From Legionella drancourtii LLAP12 (GTDB lineage: Bacteria > Pseudomonadota > Gammaproteobacteria > Legionellales > Legionellaceae): a stretch of 59,244 nt of DNA. A program made the translations under genes and the position numbers. Below, piece by piece: positions 8,780 through 17,288 of the stretch. Positions within the stretch are counted from its first letter, which is position 1; the number at the start of each line of letters is the position of its first letter. The stretch covers positions 137,550-196,793 of the forward strand of contig NZ_JH413817.1 of NCBI RefSeq assembly GCF_000162755.2, written 5' to 3'. The notes below the pieces were generated by a model. It saw only the letters and a program-made list of their open reading frames with translations. It had not been told where the DNA came from and searched no databases.

Positions 8780-10069
8780 ATGACATCAGAATCAGCTGAG
8801 TTGCTTATTGTACGAGAGTTATCACAGCGTGTTGTTGATGCGCAACGGAAAATTAGGATCCTTGATAGTATTAAATGGGATGATTCAATAAAAAAGGAAT
8901 TTTTTAAACATAAGGGGCAAAAGCTTCCTTCTGTCGATAAAGAATATTACACCAAGAAACCACTCCCTTTTGATGTTCATGAGAAACAAGAAGAATTTCG
9001 TTTTATTTTACGCGATGCGCAGAATCAATTAGGACAATATTCGACGTTAACTCGTTTAATTCGCCGTCAATGTGAAGAATACAGTCGCGCTTGTCAAATG
9101 TTAGCAGTGCGTGGCACTCCAGCATTTAGCGAGTTGGCCATGGAGTTATATGGTAGTCCAAACGATGTATTTTATGCGGGTGGACCACGTATGTCACAAA
9201 TGGGCACTTTATTATTTGACGTGTTAACTGATTTGAATGTGCAATTACAATCTGAAGCGGATGTGAAACGCCATACACCACAGCAAGCTCAGGAAATTTT
9301 ACAGGCACGTTTAGGCCATTTTTTCGATAAACACCCTGGCAAAGTAACCGTGATGGTAAGTGATGATATGGTGGCGGATGCTTCTGCGGGCGCCGACAGC
9401 ATTAAATTAAGCCAGCAGGCCATGTTTAGCGATAGGGATCTGCGTTATCTGGAAGTACATGAGGGCTGGGTGCATGTTGGCACTACTTTAAATGGTTCTA
9501 TGCAACCGAATTGTTTTTTTCTTTCTAAAGGTTCACCTTCCAGTAGTGTGATTCAGGAGGGTTTAGCCGTCATTACCGAAGTAGTTACTTTTTCCTCCTA
9601 CCCGGGGCGAATGTTAAAAATTACGAATAGGGTAATTGCCTTGGATAAAGTAACACAGGGCGCTAATTTCCTCGATATTTATCGGCATTTTATCGAGTGT
9701 GGTTTAAGTGAAGAAGACAGTTACAATCAAACGGTACGGGTATTTCGTGGCAGCACGCCAACTGGTGGTCCATTCACTAAAGATTTATCGTATGCAAAAG
9801 GTTTTGTGTTGATTTACAATTATATTCGTTTTGCAATTAGTCAAAAGCGTGTTGATTCAATTCCTTTACTGTTCACAGGCAAATTAGTTTTGGATGATTT
9901 GCCTCTATTAGGTGAGCTAAAAGAGCGCGGTATTTTAACTAATCCTGTTTATTTGCCGCCGCCATTTCAGGATTTGGCCGCATTAAGTGCGTGGATGAGT
10001 TTTTCTTTGTATCTGAATCAGTTTGACTTAAATCAGATACAACAAAATTTCCGTTTTTTATTGGTTTAA
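8780..10069 (+). CDS. DUF1704 / MATCAP-like metallopeptidase ('QEGLA motif' protein)
   Basis: 429 residues. It contains VIQEGLAVITE, the signature that names the bacterial 'flavohemoglobin expression-modulating QEGLA motif' family, and upstream of it LEVHEGWVHVG, an HExxxH zinc motif. Together these are the active-site features of DUF1704 proteins, whose animal members (MATCAP) remove C-terminal tyrosine from tubulin. The bacterial role and substrate are not known; the older link to flavohaemoglobin is weak. No signal peptide is visible, so it is cytosolic or exported by another route. It follows the BamC-like gene by 16 nt and is probably in the dapA operon. Confidence 0.85.
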   Translation: MTSESAELLIVRELSQRVVDAQRKIRILDSIKWDDSIKKEFFKHKGQKLPSVDKEYYTKKPLPFDVHEKQEEFRFILRDAQNQLGQYSTLTRLIRRQCEEYSRACQMLAVRGTPAFSELAMELYGSPNDVFYAGGPRMSQMGTLLFDVLTDLNVQLQSEADVKRHTPQQAQEILQARLGHFFDKHPGKVTVMVSDDMVADASAGADSIKLSQQAMFSDRDLRYLEVHEGWVHVGTTLNGSMQPNCFFLSKGSPSSSVIQEGLAVITEVVTFSSYPGRMLKITNRVIALDKVTQGANFLDIYRHFIECGLSEEDSYNQTVRVFRGSTPTGGPFTKDLSYAKGFVLIYNYIRFAISQKRVDSIPLLFTGKLVLDDLPLLGELKERGILTNPVYLPPPFQDLAALSAWMSFSLYLNQFDLNQIQQNFRFLLV

Positions 10070-10169
10070 ATTAACGTAAGTCCGGAGAAGAATATCCTCT
10101 CCCGCTCCGTTCGAGTTGAGGAGGTGCGCAAGGTTTTACTCGCTATCTTATTCTGCTCTTACGCTAACA

Positions 10170-10691
10170 TTACAGGTGTGAGCTAGTAGGCTGTTCTCGC
10201 GCTGTTTCTCCCAGCCCAACACCCATTTCTTTTTTTTCAGGCTGCGATGTAAAAAAACTTTGAGCATGATTTCCCGCGTGCGTTTTGATTGGTGGGTTTT
10301 GTGTTTCTTTAGTCTGTTGGGGGTTGTCCAATAATTTTTTACTGTTTTCAATAATAAATGTATCTTGGGATTCCTCAATTTTCTGAAGATAATGAGCTGC
10401 CATTTCCTTATCTTCTGGTAGCCCGGTTTTATTTAAAATTTGGCATGCCATCAACATGGCATTAGTGCACCCTAAATCGGCTGCTTGCAGCACGGTTTGT
10501 CTGTATTGATCTGATTTGGGATGATAAATCATGGCTAAGTGATACAACGCCAAAGGATTGGTTTTCGCCAATTCTCTCATTTGTGGTAAATGCTTTATTA
10601 CCTGCTTTTTCAGATGAATATTATCAGGCGCTAGTTGTAATTGGCTTACTAAAGAAGCAAATTCACTACTTGACGTTAAATGAGTTGCCAT
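10170..10691 (-). CDS. Hypothetical protein with Sel1-like helical repeats
   Basis: 173 residues from the ATG at 10691 (an upstream ATG at 10709 has no ribosome site; AAGG lies just before 10691). The middle (about 50-115) reads as one or two Sel1/TPR-type helix pairs: ALYHLAMIYHPKSDQYRQTV, then a second pair containing ADLGCTNAMLMACQIL and MAAHYLQKIEES. The last 60 residues are disordered, Gln/Lys/Glu-rich and end EKKEMGVGLGETAREQPTSS. Short helical-repeat proteins with polar tails are common among Legionella Dot/Icm substrates, but nothing here proves export. Function unknown. Confidence 0.6.
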   Translation of the reverse strand: MATHLTSSSEFASLVSQLQLAPDNIHLKKQVIKHLPQMRELAKTNPLALYHLAMIYHPKSDQYRQTVLQAADLGCTNAMLMACQILNKTGLPEDKEMAAHYLQKIEESQDTFIIENSKKLLDNPQQTKETQNPPIKTHAGNHAQSFFTSQPEKKEMGVGLGETAREQPTSSHL

Positions 10692-10796
10692 AACCTTAAC
10701 CATCCACATATTTATAATAGATTGTAGAATAGATGATTAAAATTAAGGCAGTGTTAACTCAAGGTCACTTTACAATTTTTTTACGATTTCGGTAAA

Positions 10797-11552
10797 TTAT
10801 TTACTTAATTTAAAGTCGTAAAGTGCCCATCCTAAATGAAAAAGCATATGGGCCAAGATGGAGCAAATAAGGCCATATTGCCAAAACAAGTAGCCAAAAA
10901 TGACGGATTGCAAGAGGCTAAGTACTATAAATGAATAAATAAATTGCTGGCTTGATGTGCAACCTGCAGCAATATACGCAGGTAGTTGTCCGATCGCAAA
11001 AATTATGCCGCTGATAAAAATTGAGAGCCAAATAATAAGGGGAGAAGGTTGCTTTGTGAAAATGAGCGCAAAAAAAGTGGCTAAATTCAATAAACCCCAA
11101 CGGGCAATAACTTCTTCGACAACACCACCATAAAGAACACAGCCATCAATACCAAGGGTAATGCGCAATTTAGTCATAATTTGCAGGCTTTTTTCATCGA
11201 TAACGTGTTTTGCCAAACCATAATAAAGAAGACCAAAAGTAACAAGTCCTACCAGAGCATAGAGGGTGGTTGGGAGTAAAATAGGCATAAATGCACTTAT
11301 TCCTACTTTACCCTCCAAAAATGCTTCCAATATGGGAGCGCCTAAGCCCGTACTTCGGGATATTATGGTTCCAGCCACACACATGAGTAAGACGGTCACC
11401 AATGTTTGTGCAATAGCAAAACGGTTGATGCGTTTTTTTAATTCTTCAGTATTGTCGGGTAATAAAAAATAAATTAACCGTTTTATCGCAATGAGGGTAC
11501 CCGGAATGGACAGACCGAATAAAACAGTAATTAATGGCCAATTGATTGTCAT
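10797..11552 (-). CDS. CPBP-family intramembrane metalloprotease-like protein
   Basis: 251 residues with about seven or eight membrane segments. Contains VVEEVIARWGLLN (about 142-154), matching the EExxxR motif 1 of the CPBP/CAAX-protease family, IIFAIGQLPAY where the family usually has FxxxH, and LAHMLFHLGWALYD, matching motif 3. The Gln in place of the motif 2 His is an oddity and could reduce or change activity. Family members cleave prenylated or membrane-bound substrates or are part of bacteriocin self-immunity. A single gene, convergent with nothing obvious; substrate unknown. Confidence 0.7.
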   Translation of the reverse strand: MTINWPLITVLFGLSIPGTLIAIKRLIYFLLPDNTEELKKRINRFAIAQTLVTVLLMCVAGTIISRSTGLGAPILEAFLEGKVGISAFMPILLPTTLYALVGLVTFGLLYYGLAKHVIDEKSLQIMTKLRITLGIDGCVLYGGVVEEVIARWGLLNLATFFALIFTKQPSPLIIWLSIFISGIIFAIGQLPAYIAAGCTSSQQFIYSFIVLSLLQSVIFGYLFWQYGLICSILAHMLFHLGWALYDFKLSK

Positions 11553-11603
11553 TTTTCATCCTTAAACGCTTATTTCTCTCTAAGGGGAGAGCAATAGTAA
11601 TTT

Positions 11604-12884
11604 TTATTGTTTTAACAAAACTGTATAAAAGAATCCATCCATGCCTTGGTCTCCAGGCAAAATTTGTTGGCCATGACCTGTCGCACATCCCCAAGGCCAA
11701 TTACCGCTTAGTACTTTGCAATCAGGATTTTCTGCGACAAAACGGGCTATTTGCTGCTCGTTTTCGGCAGATATTACGGAACAAGTGGCATAAACCATCA
11801 AGCCATCTTTAGCCAGTAAGGGCCATAAAGAATTTAATATAGTATGCTGAATTTTAGTTACCGTTACAATTTCGTCATTAGTACGGAGTAATTTAATATC
11901 CGAATGACGACGAATTACCCCGGTAGCCGAACAAGGGGCATCCAATAAAATGCGATCAAAAAGTTGACCATCCCACCAGGTTGTTGGCGTTGACGCATCA
12001 CCCTGCAGTAATGTTGCTTGTAGGTTAAGACGGGTTAAATTTTCTTGTACGCGAATTAATCTTTTGGGGTCGACATCTAAGGCAACACAAGCACTTAAAT
12101 TGGGTTCAGTTTCTAAAATATGGCAGGTTTTGCCACCCGGAGCACAACACGCGTCCAATAGGCGTAAGCCGGGTTTTAATGCCAATAAAGAAACGGCTAA
12201 TTGCGCTGCTGCATCTTGAACCGAGATGCAGCCTTCAGCAAAACCAGGAAGTTGTCGTACATCACAAGGCGAAACCAAAGTAATCCCATCGGGGGCGACA
12301 GGGTGAGCATGCGCTTCTACGCCTGCTTGATTTAATGCCTGTAAATAGTCGGCTACGGAATTTTTTCTGATGTTGACTCTTAGGGTCATCGGTGGATGAG
12401 CATCATTGGCTTGAGCGATTGCTTGCCAGTCATTAGGCCAATCTGTTTTTAAGCGTTTTAAGAGCCACTGTGGTTGGCCGTAAACAAATAAAGGATCTTG
12501 GCTTAGTTTGGCCAGTAATTCCTCTTTTTGTCGACAAAAATTGCGCAAAACGGCATTCACTAAGCCTTTTGCCCAAGCTTTTTTGGTTTTTTCCAGCAAG
12601 GCGACGGTTTCTTTTACTACGGCATAATCAGGCTGGTTCATATAATGTAATTGATAAAGACCTATCAGCAAAGCAATCCAGATTTCAGCTTCTTTAGGTC
12701 TTTTTTTCAGTAAGCAATCGGCTATGGCTTGCAAACGAAAATAATGACGACAAAAACCAAAACAGATTTCTTTAGTCATTGGTGAGACGTCGGCTGAGCT
12801 TGGCATGAGTTGGGATAAGGACGATTTGTCGGCCAGTAATGTCGTTAAAATTTTTAAAGCGTGGAGCCGTTCGTTTTTATTCAT
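11604..12884 (-). CDS. rsmB: 16S rRNA (cytosine-967-C5)-methyltransferase
   Basis: 426 residues, the usual size. N-terminal NusB-like RNA-binding domain (about 1-140), then a Rossmann methyltransferase with the SAM motif LLDACCAPGGKTCHILE, motif IV LLDAPCSATGVIRRHSDIK containing one conserved Cys, and the catalytic Cys in VYATCSVISAENEQQI. It methylates C967 of 16S rRNA. It lies upstream of nothing but is on the same strand as fmt and def, in the usual def-fmt-rsmB order, with a 193-nt spacer before it. Confidence 0.95.
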   Translation of the reverse strand: MNKNERLHALKILTTLLADKSSLSQLMPSSADVSPMTKEICFGFCRHYFRLQAIADCLLKKRPKEAEIWIALLIGLYQLHYMNQPDYAVVKETVALLEKTKKAWAKGLVNAVLRNFCRQKEELLAKLSQDPLFVYGQPQWLLKRLKTDWPNDWQAIAQANDAHPPMTLRVNIRKNSVADYLQALNQAGVEAHAHPVAPDGITLVSPCDVRQLPGFAEGCISVQDAAAQLAVSLLALKPGLRLLDACCAPGGKTCHILETEPNLSACVALDVDPKRLIRVQENLTRLNLQATLLQGDASTPTTWWDGQLFDRILLDAPCSATGVIRRHSDIKLLRTNDEIVTVTKIQHTILNSLWPLLAKDGLMVYATCSVISAENEQQIARFVAENPDCKVLSGNWPWGCATGHGQQILPGDQGMDGFFYTVLLKQ

Positions 12885-12953
12885 GAGTAATTATTCACTA
12901 CCTTAAGTGGTTTTTTTTTTACGGAGTAGGGGCGCTTTATTCCTACGTTCGCA

Positions 12954-13014
12954 GCTTGTCCGCCGAATCCATGGTTTCGTCATGGCGCAAGATTCCAGGA
13001 TCTTGCGGACAAGC
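12954..13014. repeat. Imperfect inverted repeat between fmt and rsmB
   Basis: GCTTGTCCGC at 12954-12963 is repeated as its reverse complement GCGGACAAGC at 13005-13014, with flanking TTCCTAC on the left and GAAGTAGG on the right extending the symmetry. The 41-nt interior holds an extra CCATGG/CATGG pair. No T-run follows in either direction, so it is not a textbook terminator. It resembles a dispersed intergenic hairpin element, but only one copy is seen here. Confidence 0.6.
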
Positions 13015-13077
13015 TTCAGGAAGTAGGTAGCGGATTTTTTCTTAAGTAAGCACCATAAGACTTTACAGCACAGCCTA

Positions 13078-14019
13078 TTAAAATATCAATCCTACATGTA
13101 TCTGTGATTTAGATGAATTTAACCAATCAGCAATAGTAATTACTTTGCCACCAGGGAGCTGAATTTTCTCAACCAATATGCCTTGCCGCCCTGTAGCAAT
13201 CAACATGCCTTTTTTATCAATATGTAGTACTGTTCCAGGCGTTTGCGTGCTTTCTGTGGTGACAACGTGCGCTTGATGAATACGCAATACCTCTTCATTT
13301 AAAAGCGTATAGGCTATGGGCCAAGGATTAAATGCGCGGATTTTTTGATCAATTTCAGCGGCGGTTTGTTGCCAATTAATTAAAGCGTCTTCTTTGTTGA
13401 TTTTTCCGGCATAAGTAGCCAAGTCATTATTTTGTACTTCAGGACGTGCGGTATTATTGGCTAATTCAGTTAACGTTTTAAGCAATGGTTGTGCTGAAAT
13501 CTGGGCTAATTTATCGTGCAAAGTGGTTGCGGTATCGGTGGTCGTGATTGGGCAGCTCACTTTAAGCAGCATATCGCCAGTATCCATGCCTATATCCATT
13601 TGCATAATGGTTACCCCTGATTCGGCATCGCCATGGAGAATGGCATGTTGAATTGGTGAGGCGCCACGCCAGCGTGGTAGTAAAGAGGCATGAACATTAA
13701 CACAGCCTAATCGCGGTATTTCCAGTACCGATTTGGGTAAGATTAAGCCATATGCAATAACAATCAGCACATCGGGCTTTAATGTGGCTAACTCAGCAAC
13801 TGTTTCTGGATTTTTAAAGTTCAGCGGTTGATAAACGGGGATATCATGAGCCAAAGCCCATTCTTTAATCGCAGAGGCTTGTAGCTTGCGGCCACGGCCT
13901 GCGGGACGGTCTGGCTGGGTATAAATGGCTTGAATATGGTGCGCCGATTGCGCTAAGGCATCAAGGCAAGGCAAGCCAAAGGCTGGTGTTCCTGCAAAAA
14001 CAATATTTAATCCACTCAT
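13078..14019 (-). CDS. fmt: Methionyl-tRNA formyltransferase
   Basis: 313 residues, full length. Shows FAGTPAFG at the N-terminus, the formyl-folate-binding and catalytic loop [20 protein letters not shown] with the conserved Asn and His, [13 protein letters not shown] carrying the catalytic Asp, and a C-terminal OB-like domain. It formylates Met-tRNA for initiation; the peptide deformylase gene overlaps its start by 4 nt (ATGA), so the adding and removing enzymes are co-translated. Confidence 0.96.
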   Translation of the reverse strand: MSGLNIVFAGTPAFGLPCLDALAQSAHHIQAIYTQPDRPAGRGRKLQASAIKEWALAHDIPVYQPLNFKNPETVAELATLKPDVLIVIAYGLILPKSVLEIPRLGCVNVHASLLPRWRGASPIQHAILHGDAESGVTIMQMDIGMDTGDMLLKVSCPITTTDTATTLHDKLAQISAQPLLKTLTELANNTARPEVQNNDLATYAGKINKEDALINWQQTAAEIDQKIRAFNPWPIAYTLLNEEVLRIHQAHVVTTESTQTPGTVLHIDKKGMLIATGRQGILVEKIQLPGGKVITIADWLNSSKSQIHVGLIF

Positions 14020-14531
14020 GATTTGCCACGAGCTAGCTGACGTTTGAACTTATCTAATTTTTTACGTGCCATCGCTTTTTTTAAGGGTGAAAGCATGTCG
14101 ATAAATAATTTACCATTCATGTGATCGATTTCATGTTGCAGGCATTCAGCGAGTAAGCCTTCGGCCTTAATCTCAAAAGGTTTGCCATGGCGGTCTAATG
14201 CCTTAACGGTAACTTTTTCAGCCCGGGTTACTGTATCGTAGGCACCAGGAACCGAAAGACAGCCCTCATCAAATTTGCTTTCACCTTCAGAAGCAATAAT
14301 TTCAGGATTAATAATGACGATTTGATTTTTTTTATCCCCCAGAATATCGATTACGGATAAACGTAAACTAACGCCGATTTGTGCTGCAGCAAGACCTACA
14401 CCATGCGCATCGTACATTGTTTCAAACATGTCATCGATTAGCGTTTGTAAGGTGTCATCAAAGGTAACAACTGGTTTTGATAGCTCTCTTAGGCGAGGAT
14501 CGGGTAAATAAAGAATCTTGTGAATGGCCAT
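14016..14531 (-). CDS. def: Peptide deformylase
   Basis: 171 residues from the ATG at 14531; an upstream in-frame ATG at 14609 would add a 26-residue extension not typical of the family. All three deformylase motifs are present: [10 protein letters not shown] (about 45-54), EGCLSVPG with the metal-ligand Cys, and QHEIDHMNG with the two metal His and catalytic Glu. It removes the formyl group from new proteins. Overlaps fmt by 4 nt and is divergent from the LysM gene. Confidence 0.96.
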   Translation of the reverse strand: MAIHKILYLPDPRLRELSKPVVTFDDTLQTLIDDMFETMYDAHGVGLAAAQIGVSLRLSVIDILGDKKNQIVIINPEIIASEGESKFDEGCLSVPGAYDTVTRAEKVTVKALDRHGKPFEIKAEGLLAECLQHEIDHMNGKLFIDMLSPLKKAMARKKLDKFKRQLARGKS

Positions 14532-14623
14532 TGTGTATCTGGTTCTCTGTATAAAAATCGTGATATTATCCTTGATATATTGTAATGCTGCAAGATGCCA
14601 ATAGCCCACAAAGGATTGACTTG

Positions 14624-15661
14624 ATGAGATTTATTCTCTTTTTATTCTTTTTTTTATGCGCCACGCTCAATTATGCACTTAGTTTAAGACCTGATTCCCC
14701 CGAACGTTATGTAATCCAACCTGGCGATAGCTTATGGCGTATTTCTGGTAAATATTTGCATAATCCCTGGGAATGGAAAGAACTTTGGCATGCCAATCCC
14801 ACGATAAAAAATCCTAATCGTTTGTATGCTGGCGATGTATTGATTTTGGCTTATTATGAAAACAAGCCGTACATTAAAGTTTTAAGTAATGGTGTAATTA
14901 AGTTATCTCCTAATGCGCGCCCCATGCCTATTGAACAGGCGATTCCCGCAATCCCTTTGGGTGATCTCAAACCGTTTTTAAATGAATCATTAGTCTTAGA
15001 TGTCGATGCCCTAAGTCGCGCACCCTATGTCGTTGCCTTTATGGGGGAACATATGATGGGCGGGCAGGGGGATGAAGCTTATGTTAAGGGGTTACGCTTG
15101 CGCCGGGAATTAGCCGAAGGTGGTTCTATTGCTTATTCATTGTTTCGTCAAGGGACAAATTATGTTGATCCCATAACGCGAGAACCATTAGGGTTTAAAG
15201 CATCTTTAGTAGGTTATGCTCGCCTAATCGCAGGTGGCGAACCTGCAACTATATTATTAACCAATATTAATGTAGGCATCAAAATACTGGATCGTGTTTT
15301 AATTAATAATAGCCCCGAATTTGATTTGTATTTTGCACCCAAAGCCCCAGCTGTTCCTGTTATGGGACAAATTATCGATATGCCTGATGGTATGCCAAGT
15401 GGTAATAGCCAAGAAGCGGTGGGTGGGGTTGTGGTGATTAACAAAGGCGAGCGTAATGGATTAGAAGCAGGGGATGTTTTAGGTATTTATCGAAAACCAC
15501 ACTTGGTTCGGGATCCGAAAAATTCGTTAATTCCGATTAAATTACCTCCTGAACGCATTGGCGAAGTGATGGTATTTAGGGTCTTTACCAAGACTAGTTT
15601 TGCATTGATAGTTCGTTCTTCACGAGCCGTTTATTTGTATAATACAGTGACTAACCCATGA
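14624..15661 (+). CDS. Secreted LysM-domain protein
   Basis: 345 residues from the ATG at 14624, preceded by AAAGGATT; an earlier start would spoil the signal peptide (MRFILFLFFFLCATLNYALS). After cleavage comes one LysM domain (about 27-75: YVIQPGDSLWRISGKYLHNP, ending NRLYAGDVLIL) for binding peptidoglycan, followed by about 260 residues of beta-rich sequence with no catalytic motif I recognise. This LysM-dprA-smg-topA order opposite def-fmt is common in gammaproteobacteria. Its stop overlaps the dprA start (ATGA). Role: probably periplasmic or cell-wall-associated; precise function unknown. Confidence 0.85.
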   Translation: MRFILFLFFFLCATLNYALSLRPDSPERYVIQPGDSLWRISGKYLHNPWEWKELWHANPTIKNPNRLYAGDVLILAYYENKPYIKVLSNGVIKLSPNARPMPIEQAIPAIPLGDLKPFLNESLVLDVDALSRAPYVVAFMGEHMMGGQGDEAYVKGLRLRRELAEGGSIAYSLFRQGTNYVDPITREPLGFKASLVGYARLIAGGEPATILLTNINVGIKILDRVLINNSPEFDLYFAPKAPAVPVMGQIIDMPDGMPSGNSQEAVGGVVVINKGERNGLEAGDVLGIYRKPHLVRDPKNSLIPIKLPPERIGEVMVFRVFTKTSFALIVRSSRAVYLYNTVTNP

Positions 15662-16731
15662 ATAATTTACCTTATTTTCTTGCTTTAAACCGAATGGATA
15701 AAATTGGCCCGCGTACGGTGGCTAAATTATATAGACGCTGGCCGGATTTACAGCAAATGTTCCAGCTTTCTCAAGCAGAGTTAGAACAAGCTGGATTACC
15801 GTCATTACTGGCGCAGACCATTACCGGCTTTGATTTAAATCTAATTCAGGCTGATTTGCAGTGGTTGCAGGCTGCTGCAGATCATCATTTATTAACTTGG
15901 GATTCGCCAAATTATCCGGCCTTATTAAAAGAAATTACCGATCCTCCGATTGTTTTATATGCCCAAGGCCAGTTATCGGCGTTTCAACAACCGCAATTGG
16001 CCGTAATTGGTAGTCGCAATCCTTCGGCGACGGGCAGCGAAAATGCACGTTTTTTTGCTAAAGAGCTGGCTGCACAGGGCATTACGATTGTGAGTGGTTT
16101 GGCTTTGGGGATAGATGGTCAAGCACATATAGGTTGTCTGGAATCTGGTGGGAAAACGATTGCGGTGATGGGTACCGGGATTGATTGTATTTATCCGCGC
16201 CGGCATGCCAAACTTGCGGAGCAAATTACGCAATCTGGTTTGCTATTAAGTGAGTTTCCGTTAAAAAGTCCACCAATCGCTGGACATTTTCCACGCAGAA
16301 ATCGTATAATAAGTGGCTTATCATTGTGCACTTTGGTTATAGAGGCCGCAATAAAGAGCGGTTCATTAATTACAGCACGGATGGCATTGGAACAAAATCG
16401 GGACGTTTTAGCGATACCAGGATCCATTCATAATCCATTAGCTCGTGGTTGTCATTATTTAGTGCAGCAGGGCGCTAAATTAGTTACCTCAGTTATTGAT
16501 GTTCTTGATGAGCTTAGAATAGAGCCACAACCGCTCATTACTGAGAAACCTATTTTTTTTCTTGCCAGTGAGAATGAAAACCTAGTAAAGTTCATTGGCT
16601 TTGAAATGACGACTATTGATCAGATCATTTTACGTAGTGGAAGCACCGTTGAGCAAGTGACCCGTGAACTTGCAGAATTAGAATTAAAAGGGGCTGTATT
16701 ATCAGTACCCGGTGGCTATATGAGGTGTTAG
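15658..16731 (+). CDS. dprA: DNA-processing protein DprA
   Basis: 357 residues. Short N-terminal helical region (about 1-75), then the Rossmann-like DprA core: VIGSRNPSATG, IVSGLALGIDGQAH, GTGIDCIYPRRHAKLAEQI, LLSEFPL and FPRRNRIISGLSL; a winged-helix domain closes the protein (about 300-357). DprA loads RecA on incoming single-stranded DNA during natural transformation. Starts 4 nt inside the LysM gene; smg follows 1 nt later. Confidence 0.95.
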   Translation: MNNLPYFLALNRMDKIGPRTVAKLYRRWPDLQQMFQLSQAELEQAGLPSLLAQTITGFDLNLIQADLQWLQAAADHHLLTWDSPNYPALLKEITDPPIVLYAQGQLSAFQQPQLAVIGSRNPSATGSENARFFAKELAAQGITIVSGLALGIDGQAHIGCLESGGKTIAVMGTGIDCIYPRRHAKLAEQITQSGLLLSEFPLKSPPIAGHFPRRNRIISGLSLCTLVIEAAIKSGSLITARMALEQNRDVLAIPGSIHNPLARGCHYLVQQGAKLVTSVIDVLDELRIEPQPLITEKPIFFLASENENLVKFIGFEMTTIDQIILRSGSTVEQVTRELAELELKGAVLSVPGGYMRC

Positions 16732-16732
16732 T

Positions 16733-17167
16733 ATGAAAGATAACTTATTTGAAATGTTGTTGAACTTATTTGAAACAAGCCTTACCCAGCTGCAAAAGAG
16801 TCATAAATCCGTTGATCAAGACGCAACGGATGTTAGTGATGACGAAAACACATCTGCAGATGATGAAGTGTTACATGTTCGAATGCAACAACAAAAGTCA
16901 ACCCGCATATTTACTTATGATGAGCAAATGAAGTTGACTAAGGCAAGTTATCAATTTCTCATGCGTATGAAGTTATGGAAAGTTCTTAATGCGGAATCTT
17001 TCGAAATGATTATGAATCAACTGCAATTTTCAGATTCGCGTATCGTAACTTTGCAAGAGACGAAGTGGATTATCAGACATGTATTGTCTTCTAATTTGAC
17101 TGAAGAACAATTGGCGTTTCTCGACTTGGTTCTCTATCAAACAGAAGATGAATCTACACTACATTAA
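16733..17167 (+). CDS. smg: Smg family protein (DUF494)
   Basis: 144 residues. MKDNLFEMLLNLFET at the N-terminus, an acidic linker with DATDVSDDENTSADDE, and the conserved end WIIRHVLSSNLTEEQLAFLDLVLYQ match the small Smg/DUF494 family, which sits beside dprA in many gammaproteobacteria. Molecular function not established. Confidence 0.9.
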   Translation: MKDNLFEMLLNLFETSLTQLQKSHKSVDQDATDVSDDENTSADDEVLHVRMQQQKSTRIFTYDEQMKLTKASYQFLMRMKLWKVLNAESFEMIMNQLQFSDSRIVTLQETKWIIRHVLSSNLTEEQLAFLDLVLYQTEDESTLH

Positions 17168-17288
17168 TGTCAATTATTTAGCACAACCCACAACTTCCTC
17201 GCCCAGCGACTTGACTGTAGGGCGAAAGATTCTATATATATTAATGTTGAATGATTATCATTGAATATAAGGAAAAGGTTAACTTTCT

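Noticed and set aside
10148-10378. Second minus-strand frame overlapping the Sel1-like gene
   Set aside because: Lys/Thr-rich shadow with no ribosome site; the Sel1-like frame has repeat structure and a start site.
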